NCBI GenBank assembly: GCA_051881615.1
Contig: JBJEQF010000033.1
Location: 25,252-89,251, forward strand
Length of the DNA stretch: 64,000 bases
From: CAMFTQ01 sp051881615
GTDB lineage: Bacteria > Bacillota > Clostridia > Oscillospirales > Acutalibacteraceae
Direction: 5' to 3'
Positions 1 through 9,048 of this stretch are shown piece by piece. Below the pieces are notes generated by a model. The model did not search any database, had not been told where the DNA came from, and saw nothing but the letters and a program-made list of their open reading frames with translations. Within the stretch, counting starts at the first letter, position 1, and each line of letters opens with the position of its first letter. The position numbers and the translations under genes are program-made.

Positions 1-164
1 AAATTGAGGACGACCTTATGGCAAACATAGATAAGCTTAAAAAAGCACCTGCAAAGGGCGCAAAAGCTAAAGCTAAGGTTAAGGTTGAGGAAGTACCTGT
101 TGCAGAGTCAGCACCTGCCGCACCTAAGTCAGACAAGAGCATTGACATTCTTGTAGAAGAATAA
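1..164 (+). CDS. recA: C-terminal end of a probable RecA (partial)
   Basis: An open frame enters from the left edge and stops with TAA at 162-164. It encodes an acidic segment, then a Lys/Ala/Pro-rich stretch, and ends in IDILVEE. RecA proteins end in such a variable, charged tail, and recX follows only 2 bases later, which is the classic recA-recX order. The catalytic core lies outside the window, so the call rests on the tail and the neighbour. RecA would form filaments on single-stranded DNA for recombination and SOS induction. Confidence 0.6.
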   Translation, partial: IEDDLMANIDKLKKAPAKGAKAKAKVKVEEVPVAESAPAAPKSDKSIDILVEE

Positions 165-166
165 TT

Positions 167-781
167 ATGGAAATTACAGCCTTAGAGCCTCGGAGAAAGT
201 GTATGACAGCCGTTTATATTGACGGCGAATTTGCGCTGAAGCTCGACACACAGACGCTTTTGGAAAACAGAATAAAAATCGGCACTGTGATTGATGATGA
301 CGAGCTTAAACAGCTTATCGAAAAATCAAACACACGCAGAGCAAAGGAAAAGGCACTGTGGCTTATATCGTACCGTGACCACTCAAAAAAGGAGCTTACG
401 GATAAAATCGCAAAAGATTGTGACAGAGCAAGTGCCGAAGAAGCTGTCGAGCGTATGCAGGAATTAGGACTTGTAAACGACGAAGCGTACGCAAGACGGT
501 ATGCACAACAGCTTATTGAGGTTAAGCACCTGTCAATCAAGGGCGTAAAATACAAGCTGATTGAAAAGGGTATTGACAGAGATTTAATTGACGATATTCT
601 CAGCGAGTTTGACGTTGATTCAAAAGAGCAGATAAGAGAAATCATAGACAAAAAATACGCACGAGGTCTTTCTGACGAAAAAGGCAAAAGACGTGCTTTT
701 TCGGGTCTTTCACGTATGGGATTTAGCTTTGGTGACATAAAATCGGTTATTGCTGAATATACAGAAAATGATGAATACTGA
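167..781 (+). CDS. recX: Regulatory protein RecX
   Basis: The 204-residue protein is helical and charged, with the three-helix repeats of RecX; the segment around residues 95-115 (ELGLVNDEAYARRYA) is a typical RecX motif. RecX binds RecA filaments and limits their extension, acting in the cytoplasm. The ATG follows the preceding stop by 2 bases, implying translational coupling with the probable recA. Its own end lies 16 bases before the rimO start, so the run recA-recX-rimO-pgsA is probably one transcript. Confidence 0.9.
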   Translation: MEITALEPRRKCMTAVYIDGEFALKLDTQTLLENRIKIGTVIDDDELKQLIEKSNTRRAKEKALWLISYRDHSKKELTDKIAKDCDRASAEEAVERMQELGLVNDEAYARRYAQQLIEVKHLSIKGVKYKLIEKGIDRDLIDDILSEFDVDSKEQIREIIDKKYARGLSDEKGKRRAFSGLSRMGFSFGDIKSVIAEYTENDEY

Positions 782-797
782 TAAAGGAAGTTTTAGA

Positions 798-2129
798 ATG
801 AATTGCAAGGTTGGCATAGTTTCGCTTGGCTGTGCAAAAAACAGAGTTGACGCTGAAATGCTGATGTATAAGCTTCACAAGGCAGGCTTTACGCTTGTGG
901 AGGACGCCGCCATGGCAGACGCCGCAATAGTAAACACCTGCGGTTTTATAGAATCTGCAAAGCAGGAAAGCATTGACGAAATATTAGAGCTTGCCAATCT
1001 GAAAAAAGAGGGCAAAATCAAGGCTATAATCGTAACAGGCTGTCTTGCCGAGCGTTATCAAAGCGAGGTTATGAAACAGCTTTACGAGGTTGACGCCGTT
1101 GTGGGAATAGGCGCAAACGAAAATATTGCTCAGATAGTAAAGGACGCTCTTGATGGTAAAAAGACAGAAAGCTACCCTGACAAGCAGTCGTTATCCTTAG
1201 AGGGCGGCAGAGTTCAGTCCACCCTCCCCCACTACGCTTATTTAAAAATAGCAGAGGGCTGTGACAACTGCTGTACCTACTGTGCAATTCCGCTTATCAG
1301 AGGGCATTTTCGAAGCCGTAAAATGGAGAATATTATAGAAGAAGCTAAGCACCTTGCCAAAAACGGAGTTAAGGAGCTTTTGGTTATTGCTCAGGACACT
1401 ACACGCTACGGCGAGGACATTTACGGCGAGCTAAAGCTGTCTGAGCTTTTGACAGAGCTTTGTAAAATTGACGGCATAATGTGGGTGAGAGTTCTTTACT
1501 GCTATCCCGACAGAATTACAGACGAGCTTATTGACGTTATTTCACGTGAAGAAAAAATTGTAAAATACATAGACATCCCCTTACAGCACTGCAACGGCAG
1601 AGTGCTAAAAAGTATGAACCGCAGAGGCAACAGAGAAAGCCTTACAGCACTTCTTAACAAAATTAAGGAGCGTATTCCGAACGTTGTATTAAGAACAACG
1701 CTTATCGCAGGTTTCCCCGGTGAAACAGATGAGGAGTTTGAAGAGCTTTGCGAGTTTGTAAAGGAAATAAAATTCCAGCGGCTCGGCTGTTTTGCCTATT
1801 CTCAGGAGGAGGACACTCCGGCAGCGCTTATGAATAATCAGATTGATGAGGAAACAAAAAACAAACGTGCCGAAATTATTATGAGCTGTCAGCAGTCTAT
1901 TATGGACGAGTACGAGCAGAGTCTTATCGGCACAGAAGCAGACGTGCTTGTAGAAGGCTTTGACCGCTATGCAGAGTGCTATTTCGGCAGAACTTATGCA
2001 GACGCACCCGAGGTTGACGCAAACGTGTTTATCACAGCAGAGGACAAAAAGCCTGCTGTGGGCGATATTATAAAGGTAAGAATCACCGATGTTATTGACG
2101 GTGATCCGATTGGAGAAATGGTCGTATGA
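798..2129 (+). CDS. rimO: Ribosomal protein S12 methylthiotransferase RimO
   Basis: This radical SAM enzyme adds a methylthio group to an aspartate of ribosomal protein S12. The 443-residue protein has the N-terminal UPF0004 domain (GCAKNRVDAE near residue 11, which favours RimO over MiaB), a radical SAM cluster motif CxxxCxxC at C155/C159/C162, and a C-terminal TRAM domain. The ATG at 798 is chosen because AAGGAAG at 784-790 sits 7 bases upstream; an in-frame ATG at 750 lies inside recX and has no such site. The last four bases overlap pgsA. Confidence 0.92.
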   Translation: MNCKVGIVSLGCAKNRVDAEMLMYKLHKAGFTLVEDAAMADAAIVNTCGFIESAKQESIDEILELANLKKEGKIKAIIVTGCLAERYQSEVMKQLYEVDAVVGIGANENIAQIVKDALDGKKTESYPDKQSLSLEGGRVQSTLPHYAYLKIAEGCDNCCTYCAIPLIRGHFRSRKMENIIEEAKHLAKNGVKELLVIAQDTTRYGEDIYGELKLSELLTELCKIDGIMWVRVLYCYPDRITDELIDVISREEKIVKYIDIPLQHCNGRVLKSMNRRGNRESLTALLNKIKERIPNVVLRTTLIAGFPGETDEEFEELCEFVKEIKFQRLGCFAYSQEEDTPAALMNNQIDEETKNKRAEIIMSCQQSIMDEYEQSLIGTEADVLVEGFDRYAECYFGRTYADAPEVDANVFITAEDKKPAVGDIIKVRITDVIDGDPIGEMVV

Positions 2130-2719
2130 ATTTACCCAACAAGCTGACAGTTCTGCGAATCGCTGTTGTTCCTGTGATGATAGCCGCTTTACTTATCGGC
2201 TTTCCTCATCATTATATTGTATCGGGACTGCTTTTCGGTATAGCGGCGCTGACAGACTTTTTTGACGGCAGAATAGCCCGAAAAAGGAATTTAATAACGG
2301 ACTTCGGCAAATTTGCAGACCCGTTGGCAGATAAAATACTTGTTATTTCTGCACTCGTCTGCTTTGCAGAGCTTCATTTAACAAGCTCTGTTGTAGCAAT
2401 AGTTGTCCTGTTCAGAGAATTCGCCGTAACGTCAATACGGCTTGTCGCCGCCTCAAACGGTAAGGTGGTAGCCGCCAATATGTGGGGCAAGGCAAAAACA
2501 GTTTCGCAGATAATAGCAATCTCCGTCACCTTTGCCTTGCAGTATATAGCAGAGCTTATGAGTATGAGCATAATCCCCGTATCAGCAGACATATTTAATC
2601 AATGTACCCTTGTCTTTTACATAGTAAACAACGTCTGTCTGTGGATTTCGGCAGCACTTGCGCTGATTTCGGGTATAATATATATAAAAGATAACAGAGA
2701 ATTTATTAAGACTATCTGA
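2126..2719 (+). CDS. pgsA: CDP-diacylglycerol-glycerol-3-phosphate 3-phosphatidyltransferase
   Basis: An integral membrane enzyme making phosphatidylglycerophosphate, the committed step of phosphatidylglycerol synthesis. The 197-residue protein has several membrane segments and the full CDP-alcohol phosphatidyltransferase signature DG-x2-AR-x8-G-x3-D-x3-D around residues 43-65. Its ATG overlaps the rimO stop (ATGA), so it is translationally coupled. The rimO-pgsA order is common in Clostridia. Confidence 0.92.
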   Translation: MNLPNKLTVLRIAVVPVMIAALLIGFPHHYIVSGLLFGIAALTDFFDGRIARKRNLITDFGKFADPLADKILVISALVCFAELHLTSSVVAIVVLFREFAVTSIRLVAASNGKVVAANMWGKAKTVSQIIAISVTFALQYIAELMSMSIIPVSADIFNQCTLVFYIVNNVCLWISAALALISGIIYIKDNREFIKTI

Positions 2720-2745
2720 CGAATTGTCAGACTGGAGCTGAGATT

Positions 2746-3372
2746 TTGTTTAAGCATCTGAAAGCAGACCTTGATTCTTTTATGGAGCGAGATCCCGCCG
2801 CAAGAAACAGGTTTGAAATATTCTTTCTGTACTCAGGCTACAAGGCGGTGCGTTCGTATCGCTTTGCACACTATCTGTACAAGCATAATTTAAAATTTCT
2901 GGCTCGCTGGGTTTCTCAGCGCAGCCGTCATAAAACAGGTATAGAAATTCACCCCGGAGCTACAATCGGCAAGGGACTTTTTATAGACCACGGTATGGGT
3001 GTTGTTATCGGCGAAACTACGATAATCGGCGACAACTGCACAATCTATCAGAATGTCACGCTCGGCGGCACAGGCAAGGACCACGGCAAGCGTCACCCAA
3101 CGCTCGGAAATAACGTGCTTGTCGGTGCGGGCGCAAAGGTTTTAGGACCGTTCAAGGTCGGCGACAACGCACGAATAGCGGCTGGTGCTGTTGTTCTCAA
3201 CGAAATTCCGCCTAACTCAACGGCTGTCGGTGTTCCGGCAAGAGTTGTTAAAACTAACGGCGTTAAGCTTGAAACTCTTGACCACATACATTATTCCGAC
3301 CCTGTGGCACAGCAGCTTTGCAAGCTTGAATATGAGATTGAACAGCTCAAAAAGAAACTGGAGGAAAAGTAA
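2746..3372 (+). CDS. cysE: Serine O-acetyltransferase
   Basis: Acetylates serine with acetyl-CoA to give O-acetylserine, the precursor of cysteine. The 208-residue protein has a short helical N-terminus and then the left-handed hexapeptide-repeat fold (HPGATIGKGLFIDHGMG..., later GDNARIAAGAVVL), including the conserved DHG histidine of this family. It is the short epsC-like form common in Firmicutes. The start is a TTG with GGAG 8 bases upstream. It shares one base with cysS (TAATG), linking cysteine synthesis to cysteinyl-tRNA charging. Confidence 0.92.
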   Translation: MFKHLKADLDSFMERDPAARNRFEIFFLYSGYKAVRSYRFAHYLYKHNLKFLARWVSQRSRHKTGIEIHPGATIGKGLFIDHGMGVVIGETTIIGDNCTIYQNVTLGGTGKDHGKRHPTLGNNVLVGAGAKVLGPFKVGDNARIAAGAVVLNEIPPNSTAVGVPARVVKTNGVKLETLDHIHYSDPVAQQLCKLEYEIEQLKKKLEEK

Positions 3373-4775
3373 TGCAGCTTTATAATACATTAGGACAGAC
3401 AAAACAGGAGTTTATCCCCCATGAGGGCAACAGGGTAAATATGTATACCTGCGGCCCTACTGTTTATCACTATGCGCACATCGGCAATTTAAGGACATAT
3501 ATAATGGAGGACGTGCTTGAAAAGTATCTGCGTTACAGCGGTTATGACGTAAAGCGTGTAATGAATATTACAGACGTGGGACACCTTTCAAGCGATGCCG
3601 ATACAGGCGAGGACAAGATGCTTGCCGGTGCAAAAAGAGAAAACAAGAGTGTGCTTGAAATTGCCAAATTCTACACAGACGCTTTTTTTGACGACTGCAA
3701 AAAGCTCAACATTAAAACTCCCGATGTTGTAGAGCCTGCCACAGGCTGTATTGATGAATTTATAGAGATGGTTTCCACACTGCTCGAAAAGGGATATGCC
3801 TACGAGGCAGGCGGCAACGTTTATTTTGATACCTCAAAGCTTAAGTCATACTATGTTTTCGGCAATCAGAACGAGGACGACCTTGCTGTCGGTGTTCGTG
3901 ACAGCGTTGAGGAGGACTCTAACAAAAGGAACAAGTGCGACTTCGTTTTATGGTTTACGAAGTCAAAATTTGAGGATCAGGAGCTTAAATGGGACAGTCC
4001 GTGGGGCTTAGGCTACCCCGGCTGGCACATTGAATGCTCTGCAATCAGCATTAAAAACTGCGGCGAGTACCTCGACATTCACTGCGGCGGTGTTGACAAT
4101 GCTTTTCCGCATCACACAAACGAAATTGCGCAAAGTGAAGCGTATTTAGGTCACAAATGGTGTAACTATTGGTTCCACGTTCTGCACTTAAACGATGCTC
4201 GCGGCAAGATGAGCAAGTCAAAGGGCGGATTTTTGACTGTATCTCTGCTTGAGGAAAAGGGATATGACCCGATTGTTTACAGAATGTTCTGCCTGCAATC
4301 TCACTATCGCAAGCCACTGACCTTCAGCTTTGAAAGCCTTGACAATGCGTCAGTTGCCTACAACAAGCTGACATCAAGAATTGCCTCCTTAGCACCGCAG
4401 GGTGAGCCTGATTTGCAGTCGGCACAGCCGTATCTTGACAGCTTTAAGACTGCTATGGACAACGACCTTAACACATCATTGGCACTTACCGAGGTTTACA
4501 ATGTGCTTAAGGCTGACATTACAGACGCAACAAAGGTATACCTGATTGAAAAATTCGACTGTGTGATTGGTCTTGATCTGTTAAGTCCTAAGAAAAAAGA
4601 GCAAAAAAGCGATGACGCACTCACAAAAGAGATTGAGGACTTAATCGCAAAAAGAACCGACGCCAGAAAGAACAAGGACTGGGCAACAGCCGACAGTATT
4701 CGTGACCGCTTAAAGGAAATGCACGTAGTTGTAAAGGATACGCCAAACGGCATAGAGTGGCATATAGAAAATTGA
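3372..4775 (+). CDS. cysS: Cysteinyl-tRNA synthetase
   Basis: Class I synthetase charging tRNA-Cys. In 467 residues it has the zinc-site cysteine C27 (TCGPTVY), the HIGN version of the HIGH motif at 36-39, WHIECSA and HHTNEIAQSE zinc ligands, and KMSKS (GKMSKSKGG) near residue 280. The length is normal for the bacterial enzyme. The start overlaps the cysE stop by one base, and a strong terminator follows. Confidence 0.96.
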   Translation: MQLYNTLGQTKQEFIPHEGNRVNMYTCGPTVYHYAHIGNLRTYIMEDVLEKYLRYSGYDVKRVMNITDVGHLSSDADTGEDKMLAGAKRENKSVLEIAKFYTDAFFDDCKKLNIKTPDVVEPATGCIDEFIEMVSTLLEKGYAYEAGGNVYFDTSKLKSYYVFGNQNEDDLAVGVRDSVEEDSNKRNKCDFVLWFTKSKFEDQELKWDSPWGLGYPGWHIECSAISIKNCGEYLDIHCGGVDNAFPHHTNEIAQSEAYLGHKWCNYWFHVLHLNDARGKMSKSKGGFLTVSLLEEKGYDPIVYRMFCLQSHYRKPLTFSFESLDNASVAYNKLTSRIASLAPQGEPDLQSAQPYLDSFKTAMDNDLNTSLALTEVYNVLKADITDATKVYLIEKFDCVIGLDLLSPKKKEQKSDDALTKEIEDLIAKRTDARKNKDWATADSIRDRLKEMHVVVKDTPNGIEWHIEN

Positions 4776-4803
4776 TATACTTTTGATTTTCATTACTATA
4801 TTT

Positions 4804-4829
4804 CCTCCCCTTTTTAAGGGGAGGTTTTT
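4804..4829 (+). terminator. Rho-independent terminator after cysS
   Basis: A 9-bp G+C-rich stem (CCTCCCCTT paired with AAGGGGAGG, 3-base loop) is followed by TTTTT. It closes the recA-to-cysS transcript. Confidence 0.9.
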
Positions 4830-4901
4830 GTTATCTGCATAAAAATATTACTGTAGACCGCTAAAAAGCTATATTTTTTCTTAGAACAGCCATTTATGTT
4901 G

Positions 4902-4930
4902 TTGCTTTTTAAGCAGAAAAGTATTATACT
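4902..4930 (+). promoter_or_regulatory. Sigma-A-type promoter for the response regulator/kinase/htrA operon
   Basis: TTGCTT (4902-4907) and TATACT (4925-4930) are separated by exactly 17 bases, and the gene start is about 50 bases downstream. It lies directly after the cysS terminator. Confidence 0.6.
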
Positions 4931-4982
4931 TAAAGTGTATGGGTATGTTTTCTAAAAAATATAACATTAAGGGGTGTTTATT

Positions 4983-5672
4983 ATGAACAACGGCAAAATT
5001 CTGATTGTTGATGACGATCTGAACATCTGCGAATTATTACGGCTTTACATTGCAAAGGAGGGCTACAATGTAGTAACGGCTAATGACGGCGAGCAGGCAG
5101 TCGAGATATTCCTTCAGGAACAGCCTAACTTAGTGTTGCTTGATGTAATGATGCCAAAAATGGACGGCTGGCAGGTATGCAGAGAAATCAGAAAAACCTC
5201 TGACTGTCCCATTATTATGCTGACGGCAAAAAGCGAGGTGTTCGACAAAATCTTAGGCTTGGAGCTTGGCGCAGATGATTACATAATAAAGCCTTTTGAA
5301 GCAAAAGAAGTAATTGCCCGAATCAGGGCAGTCCTGCGCAGAACAAACTTTTCTCAAAAGGATAAAATCCGTGAGGTTTCGTGGGACAATCTGTCAATTA
5401 ACCTTACTAATTACGAGCTTAAGGTTAAAGGCAAAACGGTTGTAGCACCTCCAAAGGAAATGGAGCTTTTATTCCACCTTGCCAGCAACCCCAACAAGGT
5501 TTACACACGTGACCAGCTTCTTGACGAGGTGTGGGGCTTTGACTACTACTGCGACAGCAGAACCGTAGATGTGCATATCAAAAGAATAAGAGAAAAAATC
5601 GACGGTGCCTCCGAACAATGGGAGCTGCGCACCGTTTGGGGTGTAGGCTACAAATTTGAGGTTAAGAAATAA
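4983..5672 (+). CDS. OmpR-family response regulator
   Basis: DNA-binding response regulator of 229 residues: receiver domain (ILIVDDD acidic pocket, phospho-acceptor Asp in LVLLDVMMPKMDG near residue 51, Lys in IIKPFEA) and a C-terminal winged helix (ending RTVWGVGYKFE). The ATG at 4983 is preferred over an in-frame GTG at 4974 because AAGGGG at 4969-4974 is then 8 bases upstream, while the GTG lies within that site. It sits 18 bases before its kinase and in one operon with htrA, as in the CssRS-HtrA secretion-stress systems of Bacillus. That functional parallel is inferred from context. Confidence 0.92.
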   Translation: MNNGKILIVDDDLNICELLRLYIAKEGYNVVTANDGEQAVEIFLQEQPNLVLLDVMMPKMDGWQVCREIRKTSDCPIIMLTAKSEVFDKILGLELGADDYIIKPFEAKEVIARIRAVLRRTNFSQKDKIREVSWDNLSINLTNYELKVKGKTVVAPPKEMELLFHLASNPNKVYTRDQLLDEVWGFDYYCDSRTVDVHIKRIREKIDGASEQWELRTVWGVGYKFEVKK

Positions 5673-5690
5673 TTTTCCGAGGTAAACTAA

Positions 5691-7154
5691 ATGCGCAATT
5701 CCATATTAAAAAGAAACCTGTGTATAAGCCTGTGCTCGCTTGCAATCAGCTTTATTATTCTCGGCAGTATTTTGATCCTTGTAATAAGTCTGAATTGGGA
5801 AAACTCAAAGAAATATACGCTTTCAGAGAATATTACAAAGATGTCAGAGTTAATAACTAAATATACCGATGTAACCGACGGCAGTATCAAACCGCTTTAC
5901 CCTGATATTTTACCCGAGGTTTTAAATAACTTTTCAGACATAAGCGAGTGTGAGCTGTTGTACTCTGATAAAGAAGGCAAAATTACCTTTGCCACTTCAC
6001 TGTATGATAACGTTTACAAGGACAAAGCTGTCAGCGCTCGCTTTCTGAATAAAATTGATGATAATTATTATGAAAAATCAGACTGTTACGGTTTTTTTGA
6101 TGAAACATACCTTATTTCGGCAAAGTCTTATATTCATAACGGAGAAACTATCGGGTATTGCTTTGCAATTATACGGGAATCTGACATCTGCAATGTTACA
6201 ATTCCTATTATAATAACCTTTATCTGCTCAGCACTTTTGTCTTTCGGTCTTATGGCTATTATGATATTCTTTTTCTCGGCTCACTCGCTGAAGCCGCTGA
6301 AAGAAATGTCAGAGGCGGCAAAGGCATTTGCTATGGGCGACTTTTCAAGCCGTGTTTCTGCAAATTCCTATGACGAGGTAGGCGATCTGGCACGTGCTTT
6401 CAATGAAATGGCTGATTCATTGTCAAATTCCGAGGCTCTTCGCCGAAGCTTTATTGCTAACGTATCGCACGAGCTTAAAACTCCGATGACTACAATAGGC
6501 GGATTTGTTGACGGAATACTTGACGGCACAATCCCGCAGGAACAGCAATTCAGCTATCTTAACACAGTATCAAACGAGGTCAAACGGCTTTCACGCCTTG
6601 TTACGTCAATGCTGTCTATTTCAAGAATTGACTCGGGAGAGCTTAAGCTGAAAAAATCCTCATTTAACCTGACGAATATAGTTATTCAGACGCTGTTCTC
6701 TTTTGAACAGATTATAGAAAACAAATGCCTTGACGTGCGCGGACTTGACGGGCTTGACAACGTAGTCATAGAGGCTGACTACGACCTTTTGTATCAGGTT
6801 ATATATAACCTGTTTGAAAACGCAACTAAGTTTACACCACCGTCCGGTTATATCGAAGTAAGAATATCTGATACGCCGGAAAAGGTTTCTGTTTCAATCA
6901 TTAACAGCGGTCACGGCATTGAAAGAAAAGAACTGCCGCTGATATTTGATAAGTTCTACAAAACAGATAAATCACGCAACAAGGATAAAAAGGGTATGGG
7001 ACTTGGTCTTTATATCGTTAAAACAATTATGCATATGCACGGCGGTGACATTACGGCAGACAGCGAGCTTGATAAGTACACAGACTTTACCTTCTGGCTG
7101 CCAAAGCCGCAGCCACAGCAATTTTTTGACGCTATTACTGGCTCAAAGACTTGA
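5691..7154 (+). CDS. Membrane sensor histidine kinase (HAMP-HisKA-HATPase)
   Basis: The 487-residue kinase has an N-terminal membrane helix, an extracytoplasmic sensor domain (about residues 35-160), a second helix (about 165-195), HAMP (about 195-250), HisKA with NVSHELKTPMT (phospho-acceptor His near 260), and an ATPase domain with N, G1 (DKFYKTDKSRN) and G2 (GMGLGLYIVK) boxes. GAGG lies a few bases upstream of the ATG. It is paired with the preceding regulator and followed 19 bases later by htrA, suggesting that it senses envelope or secretion stress. Confidence 0.92.
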   Translation: MRNSILKRNLCISLCSLAISFIILGSILILVISLNWENSKKYTLSENITKMSELITKYTDVTDGSIKPLYPDILPEVLNNFSDISECELLYSDKEGKITFATSLYDNVYKDKAVSARFLNKIDDNYYEKSDCYGFFDETYLISAKSYIHNGETIGYCFAIIRESDICNVTIPIIITFICSALLSFGLMAIMIFFFSAHSLKPLKEMSEAAKAFAMGDFSSRVSANSYDEVGDLARAFNEMADSLSNSEALRRSFIANVSHELKTPMTTIGGFVDGILDGTIPQEQQFSYLNTVSNEVKRLSRLVTSMLSISRIDSGELKLKKSSFNLTNIVIQTLFSFEQIIENKCLDVRGLDGLDNVVIEADYDLLYQVIYNLFENATKFTPPSGYIEVRISDTPEKVSVSIINSGHGIERKELPLIFDKFYKTDKSRNKDKKGMGLGLYIVKTIMHMHGGDITADSELDKYTDFTFWLPKPQPQQFFDAITGSKT

Positions 7155-7173
7155 TACTAAAGGGTAGCTTTCT

Positions 7174-8922
7174 ATGAATAACAATTTGCATAACATTCCC
7201 CGAACGATAGAAGAATATGAAAAGGTAATGAAAAATAAGAGAAAAGAGGCTTTAGCTTTGATGGACGAAAACGAAAAGCAGGAAACAAATGAGAACGGTC
7301 AGAATAAAAGCCCTGACCTTGATTATGGCGACTTTGATATAAGCGCAGAACACGAAAAAGACGATTACGGCAATGATAAAACCGATACAACGACTGAAAG
7401 CAAAAATCAGGACGACACAGCTGTTTACGGCAACGAACAGCAGGCTGATCACGCTATTCACTATCAGCAGTACAGACCTCAGCACCAGCCGCCAATGTAT
7501 CAACAGCAGTATCAAGCACCGCCGTATCAACAGCAGTACCAACAGCCATACTGTCAGCCGCAGTATCAGCAGGCTCAGCAACAGACAGTGTTTAATAATC
7601 CGCAATATCCTCCGTATCAGCCTATGCCCTATCCTCCATACAACGCTGTGCAAAATAAGCAAAAGCTAAGTACAGGGGCAAAGTGGCTTATCGGCTTGCT
7701 TATTGCGTTGCTTGTGCTTTCTCTTATCGGCTACTTTATTTTTTTAGGGGGACAGCTAAATAATAAACAGCAAAATCTATTGGATCAGCTTTTGCCGTCA
7801 ACAGAGCCTACTACCGCTGTTTTTTCACAGGAGCCGACTACAGTGCCGTCCGAAGACGGTACTACTCCACAACAGAACAGCCACACTACAGGCGAGTACT
7901 GTGACAAAACCTTTAAGGGTCTGACGCTTGCCGATTTGCCCAAGGATAAAACCAACACTCAAAAGTACACAACACAAAGCGTCTATAACAGCGTTTCACA
8001 TTCTATTGTAGCCGTTATGTGCTACAAGGGTGATGTCCCGACTGACGGAAGCCTGAAAACGCTTGCTTCACAAGGCACGGGAATTATCATCACCGACACC
8101 GGCTACATCGTTACAAACAGCCACGTTATAGGCAATACAAAGTCACTGAAAATTCAGATAGTCACAAATGACGGCACAAAGCACGAGGCTAATGTTGTCG
8201 GATATGATACACGCACAGACCTTGCAGTGCTTAAAACTGATGCAAAAAATCTCAAGCCTGCCGTTTTCGGCAATTCAGACGAGGTAGAGGTAGGTCAGGA
8301 CGTTATCGCACTTGGCAATCCGGGCGGAATTGACTTTCAGAATTCGCTGACAAAGGGTATTATCTCGGCAAAGGACAGAACAGTATCAGCAAACAGTACA
8401 GTAAAATATTTGCAGACAGACGCCGCCATTAACCCCGGCAACAGCGGAGGTCCTCTGTGCAACATTTACGGTCAGGTTATCGGCATAAACACCGTAAAAA
8501 TCGTATCTACACAGTATGAGGGAATGGGATTTTCAATCCCCTCAAACACCGTTAAGCAGATAGTTGACGATATTATTAAGCAGGGCTACGTAAACGGCAG
8601 AGTACGCATAGGCATTACAGGTACTGCCGTAACCAAGTCTGTTCAGGATGGCTACAATATTCCGTCAGGTATTGTTATCTATTCGATTGATACTGACGGA
8701 CCGCTTGCCGGCAAGGATGTAAAGGTTGGCGATATTATCACGTCTGTTGACGGCAAAAAAGTATCCTCGTTTGCAGAGGTTTACTCGATTTTATCAACGC
8801 ATAATGCCGGTGATGAAATTGAAATATCCTTTTACAGAATGGCGTCCTCTGTGGCTGAAAAGGATAAGGAATTCAAGCTGAAAATCACGTTAGCCGAGGA
8901 TAACGGCGAAACACAGGAATAA
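7174..8922 (+). CDS. htrA: Membrane-anchored HtrA/DegP-like serine protease
   Basis: Quality-control serine protease of 582 residues. In order: an acidic cytoplasmic region (1-90), a Gln/Pro/Tyr-rich low-complexity stretch (about 95-160), one membrane helix (about 168-192), a Thr/Pro-rich linker, a trypsin-like domain with H317 (NSHVIG), D349 (TDLAVL) and S424 (GNSGGP), and one C-terminal PDZ domain. The domain order is that of surface-tethered HtrA/DegS-type proteases of Gram-positive bacteria. The long Q/P-rich cytoplasmic segment is unusual. Operon position after a two-component pair suggests induction by misfolded exported protein. Confidence 0.93.
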   Translation: MNNNLHNIPRTIEEYEKVMKNKRKEALALMDENEKQETNENGQNKSPDLDYGDFDISAEHEKDDYGNDKTDTTTESKNQDDTAVYGNEQQADHAIHYQQYRPQHQPPMYQQQYQAPPYQQQYQQPYCQPQYQQAQQQTVFNNPQYPPYQPMPYPPYNAVQNKQKLSTGAKWLIGLLIALLVLSLIGYFIFLGGQLNNKQQNLLDQLLPSTEPTTAVFSQEPTTVPSEDGTTPQQNSHTTGEYCDKTFKGLTLADLPKDKTNTQKYTTQSVYNSVSHSIVAVMCYKGDVPTDGSLKTLASQGTGIIITDTGYIVTNSHVIGNTKSLKIQIVTNDGTKHEANVVGYDTRTDLAVLKTDAKNLKPAVFGNSDEVEVGQDVIALGNPGGIDFQNSLTKGIISAKDRTVSANSTVKYLQTDAAINPGNSGGPLCNIYGQVIGINTVKIVSTQYEGMGFSIPSNTVKQIVDDIIKQGYVNGRVRIGITGTAVTKSVQDGYNIPSGIVIYSIDTDGPLAGKDVKVGDIITSVDGKKVSSFAEVYSILSTHNAGDEIEISFYRMASSVAEKDKEFKLKITLAEDNGETQE

Positions 8923-8947
8923 CCAAGATATGAAGATTATCTAATAA

Positions 8948-8976
8948 TCCTCCCCGGTTTTCACGGGGAGGATTTT
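8948..8976 (+). terminator. Terminator after htrA
   Basis: A 9-bp stem TCCTCCCCG/CGGGGAGGA with a 7-base loop is followed by TTTT on the + strand. Confidence 0.85.
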
Positions 8977-8984
8977 CTGTGCAA

Positions 8985-9014
8985 CAAAAAAGCAAGCAGA
9001 AAAACTGCCTGCTT
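8985..9014 (-). terminator. Terminator after gatB
   Basis: Read on the - strand, AGCAGGCAG and CTGCTTGCT pair (one mismatch) around a TTTTT loop and are followed by six Ts. It ends the aspS-gatCAB transcript just next to the htrA terminator. Confidence 0.75.
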
Positions 9015-9048
9015 TATTCATATATTTTCAGTTTTGACGTTGACCGCT

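Noticed and set aside
750..797. Longer RimO starting at 750
   Set aside because: The extension lies within recX and lacks a ribosome site; AAGGAAG fits the ATG at 798.
7252..7662. Open frame on the - strand opposite the htrA start
   Set aside because: It mirrors the Gln/Pro-rich codon pattern of htrA; no start signals.
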